DNA of 38,407 nucleotides from Inquilinus sp. KBS0705 (GTDB lineage: Bacteria; Bacteroidota; Bacteroidia; Sphingobacteriales; Sphingobacteriaceae): positions 1 through 38,407 of the forward strand of contig VCCI02000008.1 of assembly GCA_005938025.2 (NCBI GenBank). The letters are read 5' to 3'. Shown piece by piece: positions 30,388 to 38,407 of the stretch (position 1 is its first letter; the number at the start of each line of letters is the position of its first letter). The translations under genes were made by a program, and so were the position numbers. The notes under the pieces are model-generated. The model saw only the letters and a list, made by a program, of their open reading frames with translations, had not been told where the DNA came from and did no database searches.

Positions 30388-33300
30388 TTGCTGCTCATCA
30401 GCGTACTACTTTTGCTGTTTCAGTACAAGCCGGTACAAACATGGGCCGCAAAAAAAGCTACCGCCTATTTATCAAAAGAACTACACACTACTGTTGATGT
30501 AAAAAGCCTGTATATACGCCCGTTTTCGGAAGTTGTGCTGGAGGGCTTGTATATATTAGATAAACAGCAAGACACCTTGCTGAGCACCCCAAAACTTACT
30601 GTTGAGCTTAGCAATTTTTCTATATTCAACAGCATTAAAAAAAAGAAGATAGATTTTAAGTCGATACAGTTAGATAACGGTTCGTTCTATTTAAAAAAAC
30701 AAAAAGACAGCACCACCAACCTGCAGTTTGTATTAGACTACTTTAATTCGGGCGATACCACAAAAACCAAAAGCCAGCCCTGGACACTTACCTTTCAAAA
30801 AATAACCGTCAATAACTTTCACTTCCGTTACAAAAACAGCCTGCGTACACAGCTGGTTAAGGGCGTAAACTTCGACGATATTGATGTGAGCCACTTTACC
30901 ACCATAATACGTAATATGGACCTGAAGAACCATTTGTTTAAGGCACGTATCGGCGGCTTAACGCTAAAAGAAAAAAGCGGCTTTTTTGTAAAGAACTTTA
31001 ATGGCAACACCACCATTGATACCAACCAGATACTGATACAAAACCTTAACATTAAAACGGCTTACTCTGATGTTAAGAATTATTTCAGGATGAAGTTTAA
31101 GTCGTTTGATGATTTTGACGATTTTGAAAACAAGGTAAAAATGGATGGTGATTTTAAAAACTCACATCTATCATCAAAAGATATCGCCTATTTTACTACA
31201 TCGCTTGATAAAAGCACTTTCGAGCTTGGCCTTAACGGCCGCGTAACTGGGCTGGTAAATAATTTAAAAGCCAAAAACCTAACCATAACTGCCGCCCAGG
31301 GCACCTTTGTTAAAGGCGATTTTAACCTAACCGGCCTGCCCGATTGGGAAAATACTTTTTTAGAATTAAAATTTGAGCAGATAGCTACCAATAAAAAAGA
31401 CCTTGATTACCTATATAGCCACTTTACCGGCAAACCCAATGCAAAAGTACCCGATGTTGTTGGCAAGTTTGGCAATATTAACTTTAGCGGCAGGTTTACA
31501 GGTTTGCAAAACGATTTTGTGGCCTTTGGTACTTTTAAAACCAAACTTGGCCGCTTTGATCCGGATATTAATTTGAAGATAAATAAGGCGGGCCTGCCCA
31601 GCTACAGCGGCAAGGTGGCTACCTCAACCTTTGACCTGGGCACTTTAATTGGTGATAATACCATAGGCCGAACTACCCTATCTGCAAATGTATCGGGCAG
31701 CGGCGATGATTTAAATAACCTAAACGTAAAAGGCGATGCCCGTATAGCTTATATTGGTTTTAAAGGTTACAACTACAGTAACCTGATAACCGGCGGCACA
31801 TTTAAAAACAAAAGAGTAACCGGCAAATTAACGGTTAACGATAAAAATGTGAAGCTTAACCTCATCGGCAGCGTTAACTTAAACCCTAAACTACCGGTAT
31901 ACAATTTTACCGGTAACATTAACAACGCGCGCCTAAACCAGTTAAAGCTGTTAAAAGATACCATTACATTTAATACTACCCTTAATACCAATTTTAGCGG
32001 AAATAGCCTCGAAAATTTAGACGGCACTATTTTACTTACACAACTACGAATAGTTAACCCCCGCAATAACTATGTGGTTGATACGGTATCGGTATCGGCG
32101 CAGGGCAAGGGTGATAGTCGCACTATAGCCTTAAAATCCGACCTTGCAGACGGCAGTATAAAAGGAAGCTTTGATCTGGCTACCATGCCATCGTACTATA
32201 AAACAATTGTTAAAAAATACATCCCATCGTTAAAAACAACTATTGTTGCGCCAAAGCCCCAAAACTTTGATTTTAACCTTACGCTTAAAGATATAAACCC
32301 ATTTTTAGCCGTGTTTTTACCCGGCCTTAGCATACCCGACCAGGGGACGCTTAACGGCAAGTTTAACTCGGCTACGCAAACAGCCACCTTAAACGGTTAC
32401 ATTAAAACCTTTACCTATAACAAAATTGTGTTTCACGATTTTATTATTGACGAAAGCACCGACGACGATATGCTGGGGCTAAACGTATCCCTAAACCGCG
32501 TTGACCTTACAGACAGCCTTTATATTAAAAACATCAACATCACCAACTTCCTGAAAAAGGACAGCTTAAACTTCAACGTTAAATTATCTGATAAGGATGC
32601 TGCCAACCAGTTAGACCTTTACGGCCTGGTAGAGTTTGGCCGCGATACAACAGCTAAGCTTTCTATCCTGCCATCAGACGTTATATTAGAACGCGAAAAC
32701 TGGAAAATACAGGATCAGGTACGCATCAGGTTGCTTGATGGCAAAACCCAGATATCGGGCTTTGAATTATCAAACGGCAAACAAAAGGTACGTATCAACG
32801 GCTTTATATCCGACAGACCGGAAGATCAGCTTAAAATAGCTTTCGAAAAATTCAGCATGGCTACCATTAACCAGCTAACCAAAGCATCGGGCGTGTTGCT
32901 TAAAGGTAGTTTAAACGGCAATGTTATACTTACCTCTATCACAAAAAAACCGGGCGTTGATGCCAACCTGTCAATCGACTCGCTTACCATGAATAAAACA
33001 TTGGTGGGCGATGTTTCTATCGTATCAAAACTGGATAACGAGCGCAGCCTGGCCGATGTGAAACTAAATATTACCAACAAAGGCTTAGAGACCATGAACA
33101 TTGCCGGCATTTATGCCATTGGTAAGGGAACGGATGACAACCTGGACTTTGATGTAAAGATGGACCATACCGAGGCCATTATATTTGAACCTTTTGTAAA
33201 AGGCCTGGTAAGTAATTTAAAGGGAACGGTATCGGCCAATTTAAAACTAACAGGCAAACCATCAAACCCCGAACTTAACGGTGACCTGGCCCTGAACAAT

Positions 33301-34827
33301 ACCGGGGTTACGGTTGATTATTTAAAAACATCGTACACGGTTGATGACAAGCTCACCGTAAACAAAAGTGTTATTGCCGTTGATAAAATGGTAATGAAGG
33401 ACTACAAAGGCGGCACCGGCACGGTGGATGGTAAAATTGACCTAACCAACTTATCAAACCCGGATATTAATGTGGTGCTGCAAGCCAATAACTTAATGGC
33501 GCTGAATACCACCTTTAAAGACAACCACATTTACTACGGTACGGCTTTTGGCACAGGTACCTTTAGTTTTAATGGCCCTGTTGATAATATGAAGATCGAT
33601 ATAAAGGCTACTACCCAGGCGGGTACGGTGTTTAACATCCCATTAAATACCTCTTCTACCGCATCTGATTACGACTTTATACGCTTTGTTGACCATAATG
33701 ACACTGCTAAAAAAGAGGCCCCAAAAGTAAAGGCCTTTAATGGTGTTACCCTAAACTTTGATTTAACCGCCGACGAAAAAACGATTGTTAAAATAGCAAC
33801 TGATTATGGCGTGTTGGAGGGATCGGGGCAAGCTAAAAACTTAAAATTGAACATTAACAGCCTGGGCGATTTTGAAATGTTTGGCGACTTTTTGATAACC
33901 AGCGGTAAGTTTGAGTTTACAGCTAAAGACTTTATCAGCAAAAACTTTGTGGTGAACGAGGGCGGTACCATACGATGGACAGGGAACCCTTCTAACGCCG
34001 AAATAAACCTTAAGGCACTATATGAGGTGCGTACAGATATTGCGCCGCTATACACCGCCGCAGGCCTGCAGGCGCCGCAACCAAAGCAAGTATTGGTACA
34101 GGCCGAACTGATACTAACCAAATCGTTGTTGCAGCCTACTATCGATTTTGATTTTAACTTCCCGGTTGACCCCTCTATTAAGGATGACCTGAACACTTAC
34201 CTTGCCGATAACAACAACCGAAGCCAGCAGGCCCTTAGTATCATAGTAAGGCGTACGTTTGCATCGGGCACGGGCAGCAACTTAACCAACCAGGTGCTGG
34301 GTACCGCTGGCGAGGCGGTAAGCGAGTTTGCCTTTAATAAGTTAAACAGCTTCATATCGCAATCCAATATTAAAAACGTCGATTTGAACATACGCTCATT
34401 TAATGATGCCAGCCTTGGTTTCAGATTTTTAAATGACAGGCTTACCATTAACGGTAGCTTATACTCAAACACCGGCACCAGCGACCTTTTTAACAACCGC
34501 ACCAGTTTGTTAAATACCGATTTTAACAGGCTTACCAAGGATTTTGAGATGCAATACCTGATACGTAAGGATGGTAATTTAACCGCTAAATACTCGTACC
34601 GGGCACTAAACAGCACCACGCTAAACAGTATTAACGACCAATTGGGTGTGCAATATGTAAATGGTGTGGGCCTGGTTTACCAGCGCGATTTTGACACCTT
34701 CGGCGAATTTATACGCAATATATTCAGGCAAAGCAGGCGAAACAGGGCACCTGTAAACCCATTACCGGTACCAGCCGCAACAAATACCCCGGCAGTTGTA
34801 CCACCGGATGATGACGAGAATAACTAA
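30388..34827 (+). CDS. TamB-like translocation/assembly protein (DUF490 C-terminus)
   Basis: A 1479-aa AsmA/TamB superfamily protein that should span the periplasm as a lipid- or protein-transfer beta groove. An N-terminal membrane anchor is followed by over 1200 residues of beta-rich repeats, and the C-terminal DUF490/TamB domain ends near FASGTGSNLTNQVLG and NIKNVDLNIRSF. The frame is open upstream to 30310, encoding a basic, strongly hydrophobic anchor (VIKKLLKIALSIVLIILLL). The TTG at 30388 would cut this anchor; ATA at 30331 or ATT at 30343 would keep it, but no ATG or GTG exists. The tail is Pro-rich. The true start is unresolved. Confidence 0.9.
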   Translation: MLLISVLLLLFQYKPVQTWAAKKATAYLSKELHTTVDVKSLYIRPFSEVVLEGLYILDKQQDTLLSTPKLTVELSNFSIFNSIKKKKIDFKSIQLDNGSFYLKKQKDSTTNLQFVLDYFNSGDTTKTKSQPWTLTFQKITVNNFHFRYKNSLRTQLVKGVNFDDIDVSHFTTIIRNMDLKNHLFKARIGGLTLKEKSGFFVKNFNGNTTIDTNQILIQNLNIKTAYSDVKNYFRMKFKSFDDFDDFENKVKMDGDFKNSHLSSKDIAYFTTSLDKSTFELGLNGRVTGLVNNLKAKNLTITAAQGTFVKGDFNLTGLPDWENTFLELKFEQIATNKKDLDYLYSHFTGKPNAKVPDVVGKFGNINFSGRFTGLQNDFVAFGTFKTKLGRFDPDINLKINKAGLPSYSGKVATSTFDLGTLIGDNTIGRTTLSANVSGSGDDLNNLNVKGDARIAYIGFKGYNYSNLITGGTFKNKRVTGKLTVNDKNVKLNLIGSVNLNPKLPVYNFTGNINNARLNQLKLLKDTITFNTTLNTNFSGNSLENLDGTILLTQLRIVNPRNNYVVDTVSVSAQGKGDSRTIALKSDLADGSIKGSFDLATMPSYYKTIVKKYIPSLKTTIVAPKPQNFDFNLTLKDINPFLAVFLPGLSIPDQGTLNGKFNSATQTATLNGYIKTFTYNKIVFHDFIIDESTDDDMLGLNVSLNRVDLTDSLYIKNINITNFLKKDSLNFNVKLSDKDAANQLDLYGLVEFGRDTTAKLSILPSDVILERENWKIQDQVRIRLLDGKTQISGFELSNGKQKVRINGFISDRPEDQLKIAFEKFSMATINQLTKASGVLLKGSLNGNVILTSITKKPGVDANLSIDSLTMNKTLVGDVSIVSKLDNERSLADVKLNITNKGLETMNIAGIYAIGKGTDDNLDFDVKMDHTEAIIFEPFVKGLVSNLKGTVSANLKLTGKPSNPELNGDLALNNTGVTVDYLKTSYTVDDKLTVNKSVIAVDKMVMKDYKGGTGTVDGKIDLTNLSNPDINVVLQANNLMALNTTFKDNHIYYGTAFGTGTFSFNGPVDNMKIDIKATTQAGTVFNIPLNTSSTASDYDFIRFVDHNDTAKKEAPKVKAFNGVTLNFDLTADEKTIVKIATDYGVLEGSGQAKNLKLNINSLGDFEMFGDFLITSGKFEFTAKDFISKNFVVNEGGTIRWTGNPSNAEINLKALYEVRTDIAPLYTAAGLQAPQPKQVLVQAELILTKSLLQPTIDFDFNFPVDPSIKDDLNTYLADNNNRSQQALSIIVRRTFASGTGSNLTNQVLGTAGEAVSEFAFNKLNSFISQSNIKNVDLNIRSFNDASLGFRFLNDRLTINGSLYSNTGTSDLFNNRTSLLNTDFNRLTKDFEMQYLIRKDGNLTAKYSYRALNSTTLNSINDQLGVQYVNGVGLVYQRDFDTFGEFIRNIFRQSRRNRAPVNPLPVPAATNTPAVVPPDDDENN

Positions 34828-34837
34828 GAATCGCTAA

Positions 34838-36043
34838 TTAATGTTCGCGCATAATGGCATGGTCCATTTTATCGCGTTTGGTTTTCAGGTAAGCCTCGTT
34901 GTGTGGGTTTGATGCAATTTCGATAGGCAGGTTTTCTACTACCTCAAGCCCGTAGCCAATTAGGCCCGCACGCTTCTTAGGATTATTAGTTAACAAACGC
35001 ATTTTTGATATACCCAGGCTGCGCAATATTTGCGCGCCAATACCATAATCGCGCTGATCCATTTTAAAGCCAAGCTTAATATTGGCCTCAACTGTATCTA
35101 AACCACTCTCCTGCAAATGGTAGGCTTTTAACTTATTTATAAGGCCAATACCCCGGCCCTCCTGGTTCATGTATACTATAACGCCTTTACCCTCTTTGCT
35201 GATTATTTCCATGGCTTTATGCAACTGTGGGCCGCAATCGCACCTGCACGATCCGAATATATCGCCGGTAACGCACGAGCTGTGCACGCGTACCAATACA
35301 GGCTCATCTGGTGCCCATTCGCCCTTTACAAGGGCTAAATGGTTTTCGCCTGTATCTTTTTGAGTATAGGCTATCATATCAAAATCGCCCCACTCGGTAG
35401 GCATCTTTACAGAAACCTCTTTCTGCACCAATGATTCTGTATTCAGGCGGTATGCTATTAGGTCTTTGATAGAAACTATCTTCAGATCAAATTCTTTTGC
35501 CATTACCAATAACTCGGGTAAGCGGGCCATATCGCCGTCTTCCTTCATTATTTCGCATATCACGCCGGCGGGTTCAAACCCTGCCAGTACAGATAAGTCA
35601 ACAGCGGCTTCGGTGTGGCCCGAACGGCGTAACACGCCGCCATCTTTTGCAATAAGTGGGAAGATGTGCCCCGGCCTGCCCAGATCTTCGGGCTTTGTAG
35701 CAGGATCAATTAAAGCCAGGGTAGTTTTTGAGCGGTCGGTTGCCGATATACCGGTAGTACAACCATTACCCAACAAATCAACCGAAACAGTAAAATTAGT
35801 TTCGTGCGATGTGGTGTTATTGGTAACCATGGGCGCAAGCTCCAATTCGTGTGCGCGTTGCAGCGTAATTGGGGCACAAACCAACCCACGGCCGTAGCGT
35901 ACCATAAAATTAATGGTCTCGGGCGTGGCATTACGGGCGGCAGTTAAAAAATCGCCTTCATTTTCGCGGTCTTCATCATCAACAACAATAATGGTTTTGC
36001 CTGCTTTTATGGCTTCTATAGCTTCGGGTATGGTATTAAGCAT
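34838..36043 (-). CDS. ribBA: Bifunctional DHBP synthase / GTP cyclohydrolase II RibBA
   Basis: Supplies both precursors of riboflavin. The N-terminal half makes 3,4-dihydroxy-2-butanone 4-phosphate from ribulose 5-phosphate (motif DDEDRENEGD at 22-31). The C-terminal half opens GTP; its zinc ligands lie in SSCVTGDIFGSCRCDCG (about 254-270), and the RGIGL motif follows. The 401-aa length is normal for the fusion. It converges on the TamB-like gene with a 10-bp gap. No FMN riboswitch was seen in the 96-bp leader region, which contains a TAAATTTG element. Confidence 0.97.
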   Translation of the reverse strand: MLNTIPEAIEAIKAGKTIIVVDDEDRENEGDFLTAARNATPETINFMVRYGRGLVCAPITLQRAHELELAPMVTNNTTSHETNFTVSVDLLGNGCTTGISATDRSKTTLALIDPATKPEDLGRPGHIFPLIAKDGGVLRRSGHTEAAVDLSVLAGFEPAGVICEIMKEDGDMARLPELLVMAKEFDLKIVSIKDLIAYRLNTESLVQKEVSVKMPTEWGDFDMIAYTQKDTGENHLALVKGEWAPDEPVLVRVHSSCVTGDIFGSCRCDCGPQLHKAMEIISKEGKGVIVYMNQEGRGIGLINKLKAYHLQESGLDTVEANIKLGFKMDQRDYGIGAQILRSLGISKMRLLTNNPKKRAGLIGYGLEVVENLPIEIASNPHNEAYLKTKRDKMDHAIMREH

Positions 36044-36093
36044 CCTGTTTATTTTAATAATGGCCTATGCAGGGTATACACATAAGCGCTTAA

Positions 36094-36101
36094 CAAATTT
36101 A
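36094..36101 (-). promoter_or_regulatory. Candidate -7 element for ribBA
   Basis: On the minus strand TAAATTTG lies about 51 bp before the ribBA ATG. No TTG is found at the ideal distance. ribBA could instead be read from the LptF/G-type gene upstream, which ends 38 bp further on. Confidence 0.35.
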
Positions 36102-36139
36102 AAGTATAAATTAATGTTAATGGTCGGTAATTTGTAAAA

Positions 36140-37561
36140 CTATACAGGCTTAGCCGCCTTACGAAAACGTAGTTTTTTAAAGAAACGTTTATACAATTCC
36201 ATATCAAACAAAACCGAATCGGTAGCGGCCTTATACGACAGGAAAATCCCTATCGGGAACAGCACCGCAATAGCTATCCACGAGCCTATTAATGGCGACA
36301 AGCTCCCCTCCTTGGCCGATTTTTCGCCAATGGTACCGATGATATAATAGATCAAAAAGAAAATTACCGATACTACCACAGGCAGCCCCAAACCACCTTT
36401 ACGTATAATAGCCCCCAAGGGTGCACCAATTAAGAACAGCACAATACAGGCCGCGCCCATTGTAAACTTTTTTTGGTACTCCAATATATACCTGCGTATG
36501 CTTTTAGTGGTTTCTTTATAGGTATTGCTGCGGCTTTTTAACATCTCCTGCACCTGATGCACCTCGCTTGCTGCTGTGTTAATGGCATTAAGCTTTTCAT
36601 TCAGGGTTTTTAACTTTACCGAGTCGGCCGGCAGGGCTTTAAATTTTGATTTTTCGGCAGTATAAAAGTATTTGATGTAGGGCTTTATCAGGTTATAATT
36701 TGCCGCTACGGTACTATCTACGTTTTTACCTGTCGAATCTACATAATGTTTGATCTGCCGCAGATTCATCATCATCGATGCATTCCTAAACTCATTTTCA
36801 TCGGTTCGCTTCATCTTAAAGTCCGACAGGTCAAACTTCTGCTCCGTTTCTTTAAACCTGGTGCGTATCAGTTGCTGGCGCTGGTTGTAGTTATTGGCAT
36901 CGGGCTTTTCTTCGTAGCTCACGCCATCGTATAACTTCAATATTAAAAACAAGTCGTCTTTTGAACGGTACATGAGGCCCGATTTTGCAAACGTAACCGT
37001 TTGGTTTATTTGCAGCTGCCCCTCGCGCCTGTATATCATTATACCGTGTAGCGTTTGGCCGTCGGGGTCTTTCCTTTTTACCCTTATAGAATAACCGGGA
37101 AAACGGTTGCTAAAAACATTCTCGGGCAGCAGATCGGCCGAGCCTTGCTTACGGGCATCGTATAATAGCGAATAATATTTAAGGTTAGCTACCGGCAGCA
37201 TGTAATCTGAGAAGAGGAACGCAGCCACACTTAATATGCTTACTACAACCATCATAGGGTACATGGCGCGGCGCAACGATATACCGGCCGATTTAATGGC
37301 TACCAGTTCGTAATTCTCGCCCAGGCTGCCATAGGTCATGATGGATGATAGCAGCACGGATAGTGGTAGTGCCATAGCTACGTTTGTAGCCGAATTGTAC
37401 ATCATCAACTCTAATATAATGTACCACTTAAAGCCTTTACCTATTAAATCGTCGATGTATTTAAACAGAAAAAGCATCAGCAATACAAACATCACTATAA
37501 ATAAGGTAACTATAAAAGGCCTTATAAATGACTTTAGTAACAGCAAATGTATTTTCTTCAT
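36140..37561 (-). CDS. LptF/LptG-type permease (YjgP/YjgQ family)
   Basis: A 473-aa inner-membrane protein of the lipopolysaccharide export complex LptB2FG. Three N-terminal membrane segments (about 13-33, 55-80, 98-120) and three C-terminal ones (about 365-385, 395-412, 425-445) flank a large periplasmic beta-jellyroll region. The opening LLLKSFIRPFIVTLF and GAPLGAIIRKGGLGLPVVVS are family hallmarks. A charged coiled insertion (about 250-345) expands the periplasmic part relative to E. coli LptF (366 aa). Only one such gene is here, as is usual when the partner lies elsewhere. Confidence 0.93.
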   Translation of the reverse strand: MKKIHLLLLKSFIRPFIVTLFIVMFVLLMLFLFKYIDDLIGKGFKWYIILELMMYNSATNVAMALPLSVLLSSIMTYGSLGENYELVAIKSAGISLRRAMYPMMVVVSILSVAAFLFSDYMLPVANLKYYSLLYDARKQGSADLLPENVFSNRFPGYSIRVKRKDPDGQTLHGIMIYRREGQLQINQTVTFAKSGLMYRSKDDLFLILKLYDGVSYEEKPDANNYNQRQQLIRTRFKETEQKFDLSDFKMKRTDENEFRNASMMMNLRQIKHYVDSTGKNVDSTVAANYNLIKPYIKYFYTAEKSKFKALPADSVKLKTLNEKLNAINTAASEVHQVQEMLKSRSNTYKETTKSIRRYILEYQKKFTMGAACIVLFLIGAPLGAIIRKGGLGLPVVVSVIFFLIYYIIGTIGEKSAKEGSLSPLIGSWIAIAVLFPIGIFLSYKAATDSVLFDMELYKRFFKKLRFRKAAKPV

Positions 37562-37641
37562 TCGGGGCAGTTCGGTATTTTACGAAATGAAACGCCTGGG
37601 CGCACGATAAATTGTTTTACCGGCGGCAGGTATTCAGCATG

Positions 37642-37649
37642 CAAAAATA
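37642..37649 (-). promoter_or_regulatory. Candidate -7 element for the LptF/G-type gene
   Basis: TATTTTTG on the minus strand, about 80 bp before the ATG. The -33 region has no clear TTG. Confidence 0.35.
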
Positions 37650-37666
37650 GGGAAATTTAAACTCCG

Positions 37667-38047
37667 TTAAGCGCCTAATGTGCTTATCAGGTAATCGATC
37701 TGGTTATCCCATATCAGCTTACGCTCGGCAATGGTTTCTTCGGTTGCAAAATCGGTTATGCTTAAAGCCACATCATTGGTTAACTCGTCTTGTATGATCT
37801 CCATTTCAAAATAGCATTGCGGCTCATCATCCATCCATTTAAACCTAACCAGTTTATTTTCTTTAATAGCAACAAGTTTTGCATTTTGCTTTTCATCGTC
37901 CCAGGTAAAGGTGTATATCTGGTCGCGCACGCTAACATCATCAGCAAACCATTGAGTTAAACCGTTGGCTTCGTTTAAGAAAGTATACAGTATCCGTGGG
38001 GAGGATTTTATTTCGTACTCAATAGTAAATTTCTTTTTCTCGGACAT
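37667..38047 (-). CDS. START-like domain protein
   Basis: A 126-aa soluble protein related to the AHSA1/START helix-grip fold, a small family common in Bacteroidota. The beta-alpha pattern (KFTIEYEIKSSPRILYTFL, then LTQWFADDVSV and FKWMDDEP) fits. The start is taken at the ATG at 38047 (MSEKKKF); an upstream TTG would add seven residues without a conserved look. The ligand is unknown, though a hydrophobic cavity is expected. It precedes the LptF/G-type gene by 105 bp on the same strand. Confidence 0.85.
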   Translation of the reverse strand: MSEKKKFTIEYEIKSSPRILYTFLNEANGLTQWFADDVSVRDQIYTFTWDDEKQNAKLVAIKENKLVRFKWMDDEPQCYFEMEIIQDELTNDVALSITDFATEETIAERKLIWDNQIDYLISTLGA

Positions 38048-38117
38048 AGGGGTTTTAATCGTTAGCAACCATTAGGTGTAAAAGTTAACATTTTTTCTAA
38101 AGGAAACGAATTTCTGC

Positions 38118-38125
38118 TATATTTG
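38118..38125 (+). promoter_or_regulatory. -7 promoter element for the tRNA-Met region
   Basis: TATATTTG lies 54 bp before the first tRNA-like copy at 38180. No perfect TTG was found at -33; the region is T-rich (TTTTTTCT at 38091). It could drive all three copies as one transcript. Confidence 0.5.
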
Positions 38126-38179
38126 CAAACCTTTTTCGGGAACCGTATAAATATATCCGAAACAAGGCAGAACAGACAC

Positions 38180-38269
38180 GGCGGGGTAGCTCAGCTAATT
38201 AGAGCGTAGGATTCATATCCGTTAGCCAACGGACGGCAGTCCTTAAAATGATTGTTCTAAATAAAATAC
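38180..38269 (+). pseudogene. Truncated tRNA-Met-like copy 1
   Basis: The first 38 nt follow tRNA-Met (acceptor GGCGGGG, D-arm, TAGGA stem, TTCATA anticodon loop), but the D-loop has lost the conserved GG (AGCTAATTA). After the anticodon loop the sequence leaves the tRNA and forms the hairpin CCGTT-AGCC-AACGG, then an AT-rich tail. There is no 3' acceptor strand (CCCCGCC), so it cannot form a mature tRNA. Confidence 0.75.
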
Positions 38270-38359
38270 GGCGGGGTAGCTCAGATGGTTAGAGCGTAGG
38301 ATTCATATCCGTTAGCCAACGGACGGCAGTCCTTAAATGGTTGTTCTAAATTAAAATAC
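38270..38359 (+). pseudogene. Truncated tRNA-Met-like copy 2
   Basis: The first 38 nt are identical to the third copy, with an intact D-loop. It then carries the same hairpin and tail as copy 1, with small changes near 38335. It also lacks the T-arm and 3' acceptor strand. The unit length from copy 1 to 2 and from 2 to 3 is exactly 90 bp. Confidence 0.78.
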
Positions 38360-38407
38360 GGCGGGGTAGCTCAGATGGTTAGAGCGTAGGATTCATAACC
38401 CTAAGGT
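38360..38407 (+). tRNA. tRNA-Met (CAT), 5' part, cut by window end
   Basis: The 48 visible bases follow a tRNA through the anticodon arm: acceptor GGCGGGG, D-arm GCTC/GAGC, anticodon loop TTCATAA with CAT, then CCCTAAGGT. Unlike the two upstream copies, it continues in the normal way after the anticodon. The non-initiator look (G1 able to pair with C72) suggests elongator tRNA-Met. The T-arm and 3' end lie outside the window. Confidence 0.8.

Noticed and set aside
31773..34619. Minus-strand ORFs of 94-140 aa inside the TamB-like gene
   Set aside because: Antisense of a beta-repeat gene; their sequences lack domains and start signals.
36044..36139. FMN riboswitch upstream of ribBA
   Set aside because: The 96-bp region is too short and AT-rich and lacks the conserved RFN stems.
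38180..38359. Two additional functional tRNA-Met genes
   Set aside because: Both copies lack the T-arm and the 3' acceptor strand complementary to GGCGGGG.

Overview
The window is chromosomal DNA from a Bacteroidota bacterium, most likely a Sphingobacteriaceae member close to Mucilaginibacter or Pedobacter. The evidence is the ftsX-DUF3098-uppP-truB-ribF gene order, DUF4293 and START-like proteins typical of the phylum, a fused RibBA, lipoproteins of Bacteroidota style, and promoters of the TTG-N19-TAnnTTTG type with no strong Shine-Dalgarno sequences. No rRNA, prophage, transposase or CRISPR array was seen. Almost every long gene is a housekeeping gene, so the unusual content lies in the repeats and regulatory DNA between and inside genes.

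Layout. 0-3.8 kb (minus): ftsX, a DUF3098 membrane protein, uppP, truB and ribF (division, envelope lipid recycling, tRNA modification, FMN/FAD). 3.9-8.3 kb: a small acidic protein, an ABC exporter, truA, a DUF4293 membrane protein and a secreted alpha/beta hydrolase. 8.5-12.3 kb: a DEAD-box RNA helicase with a DbpA-type RNA-binding domain, two small exported proteins and gpsA. 12.4-15.9 kb: a TolC-plus-adaptor efflux pair without a visible pump, then a polysaccharide deacetylase. 16.2-18.5 kb: aconitase. 18.55-20.4 kb: a repeat hotspot around a 182-aa orphan membrane protein and msrA. 20.4-29.1 kb: DNA repair and regulation (uvrA, an ECF sigma factor, a 65-aa protein, nth, recA), then a TIG/Asp-box lipoprotein and an unlisted 56-aa membrane protein. 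29.2-38.1 kb: tsaD, a TamB-like giant protein, ribBA, an LptF/G-type permease and a START-like protein. The window ends in two truncated tRNA-Met-like copies, 90 bp apart, in front of a third copy that looks intact but is cut by the window end.

Main observations. (1) Degenerate short-period arrays (7- or 8-nt units, often as inverted pairs) sit directly behind stop codons of several genes (truA, aconitase, uvrA, tsaD, the efflux adaptor) and in one case inside truA, in frame. (2) A 78-bp double-hairpin repeat is inserted in frame in uvrA and adds 26 residues. (3) At 18.57-20.35 kb there are at least five different palindromic elements, including a perfect loop-less 40-bp palindrome and a cloverleaf-like structure. 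(4) recA has a perfect 10-bp dyad covering its -33 region, a candidate operator. (5) The tamB-like gene has no ATG or GTG start, and truA (GTG) and msrA look leaderless. All assignments come from reading motifs by eye; no database search was run.
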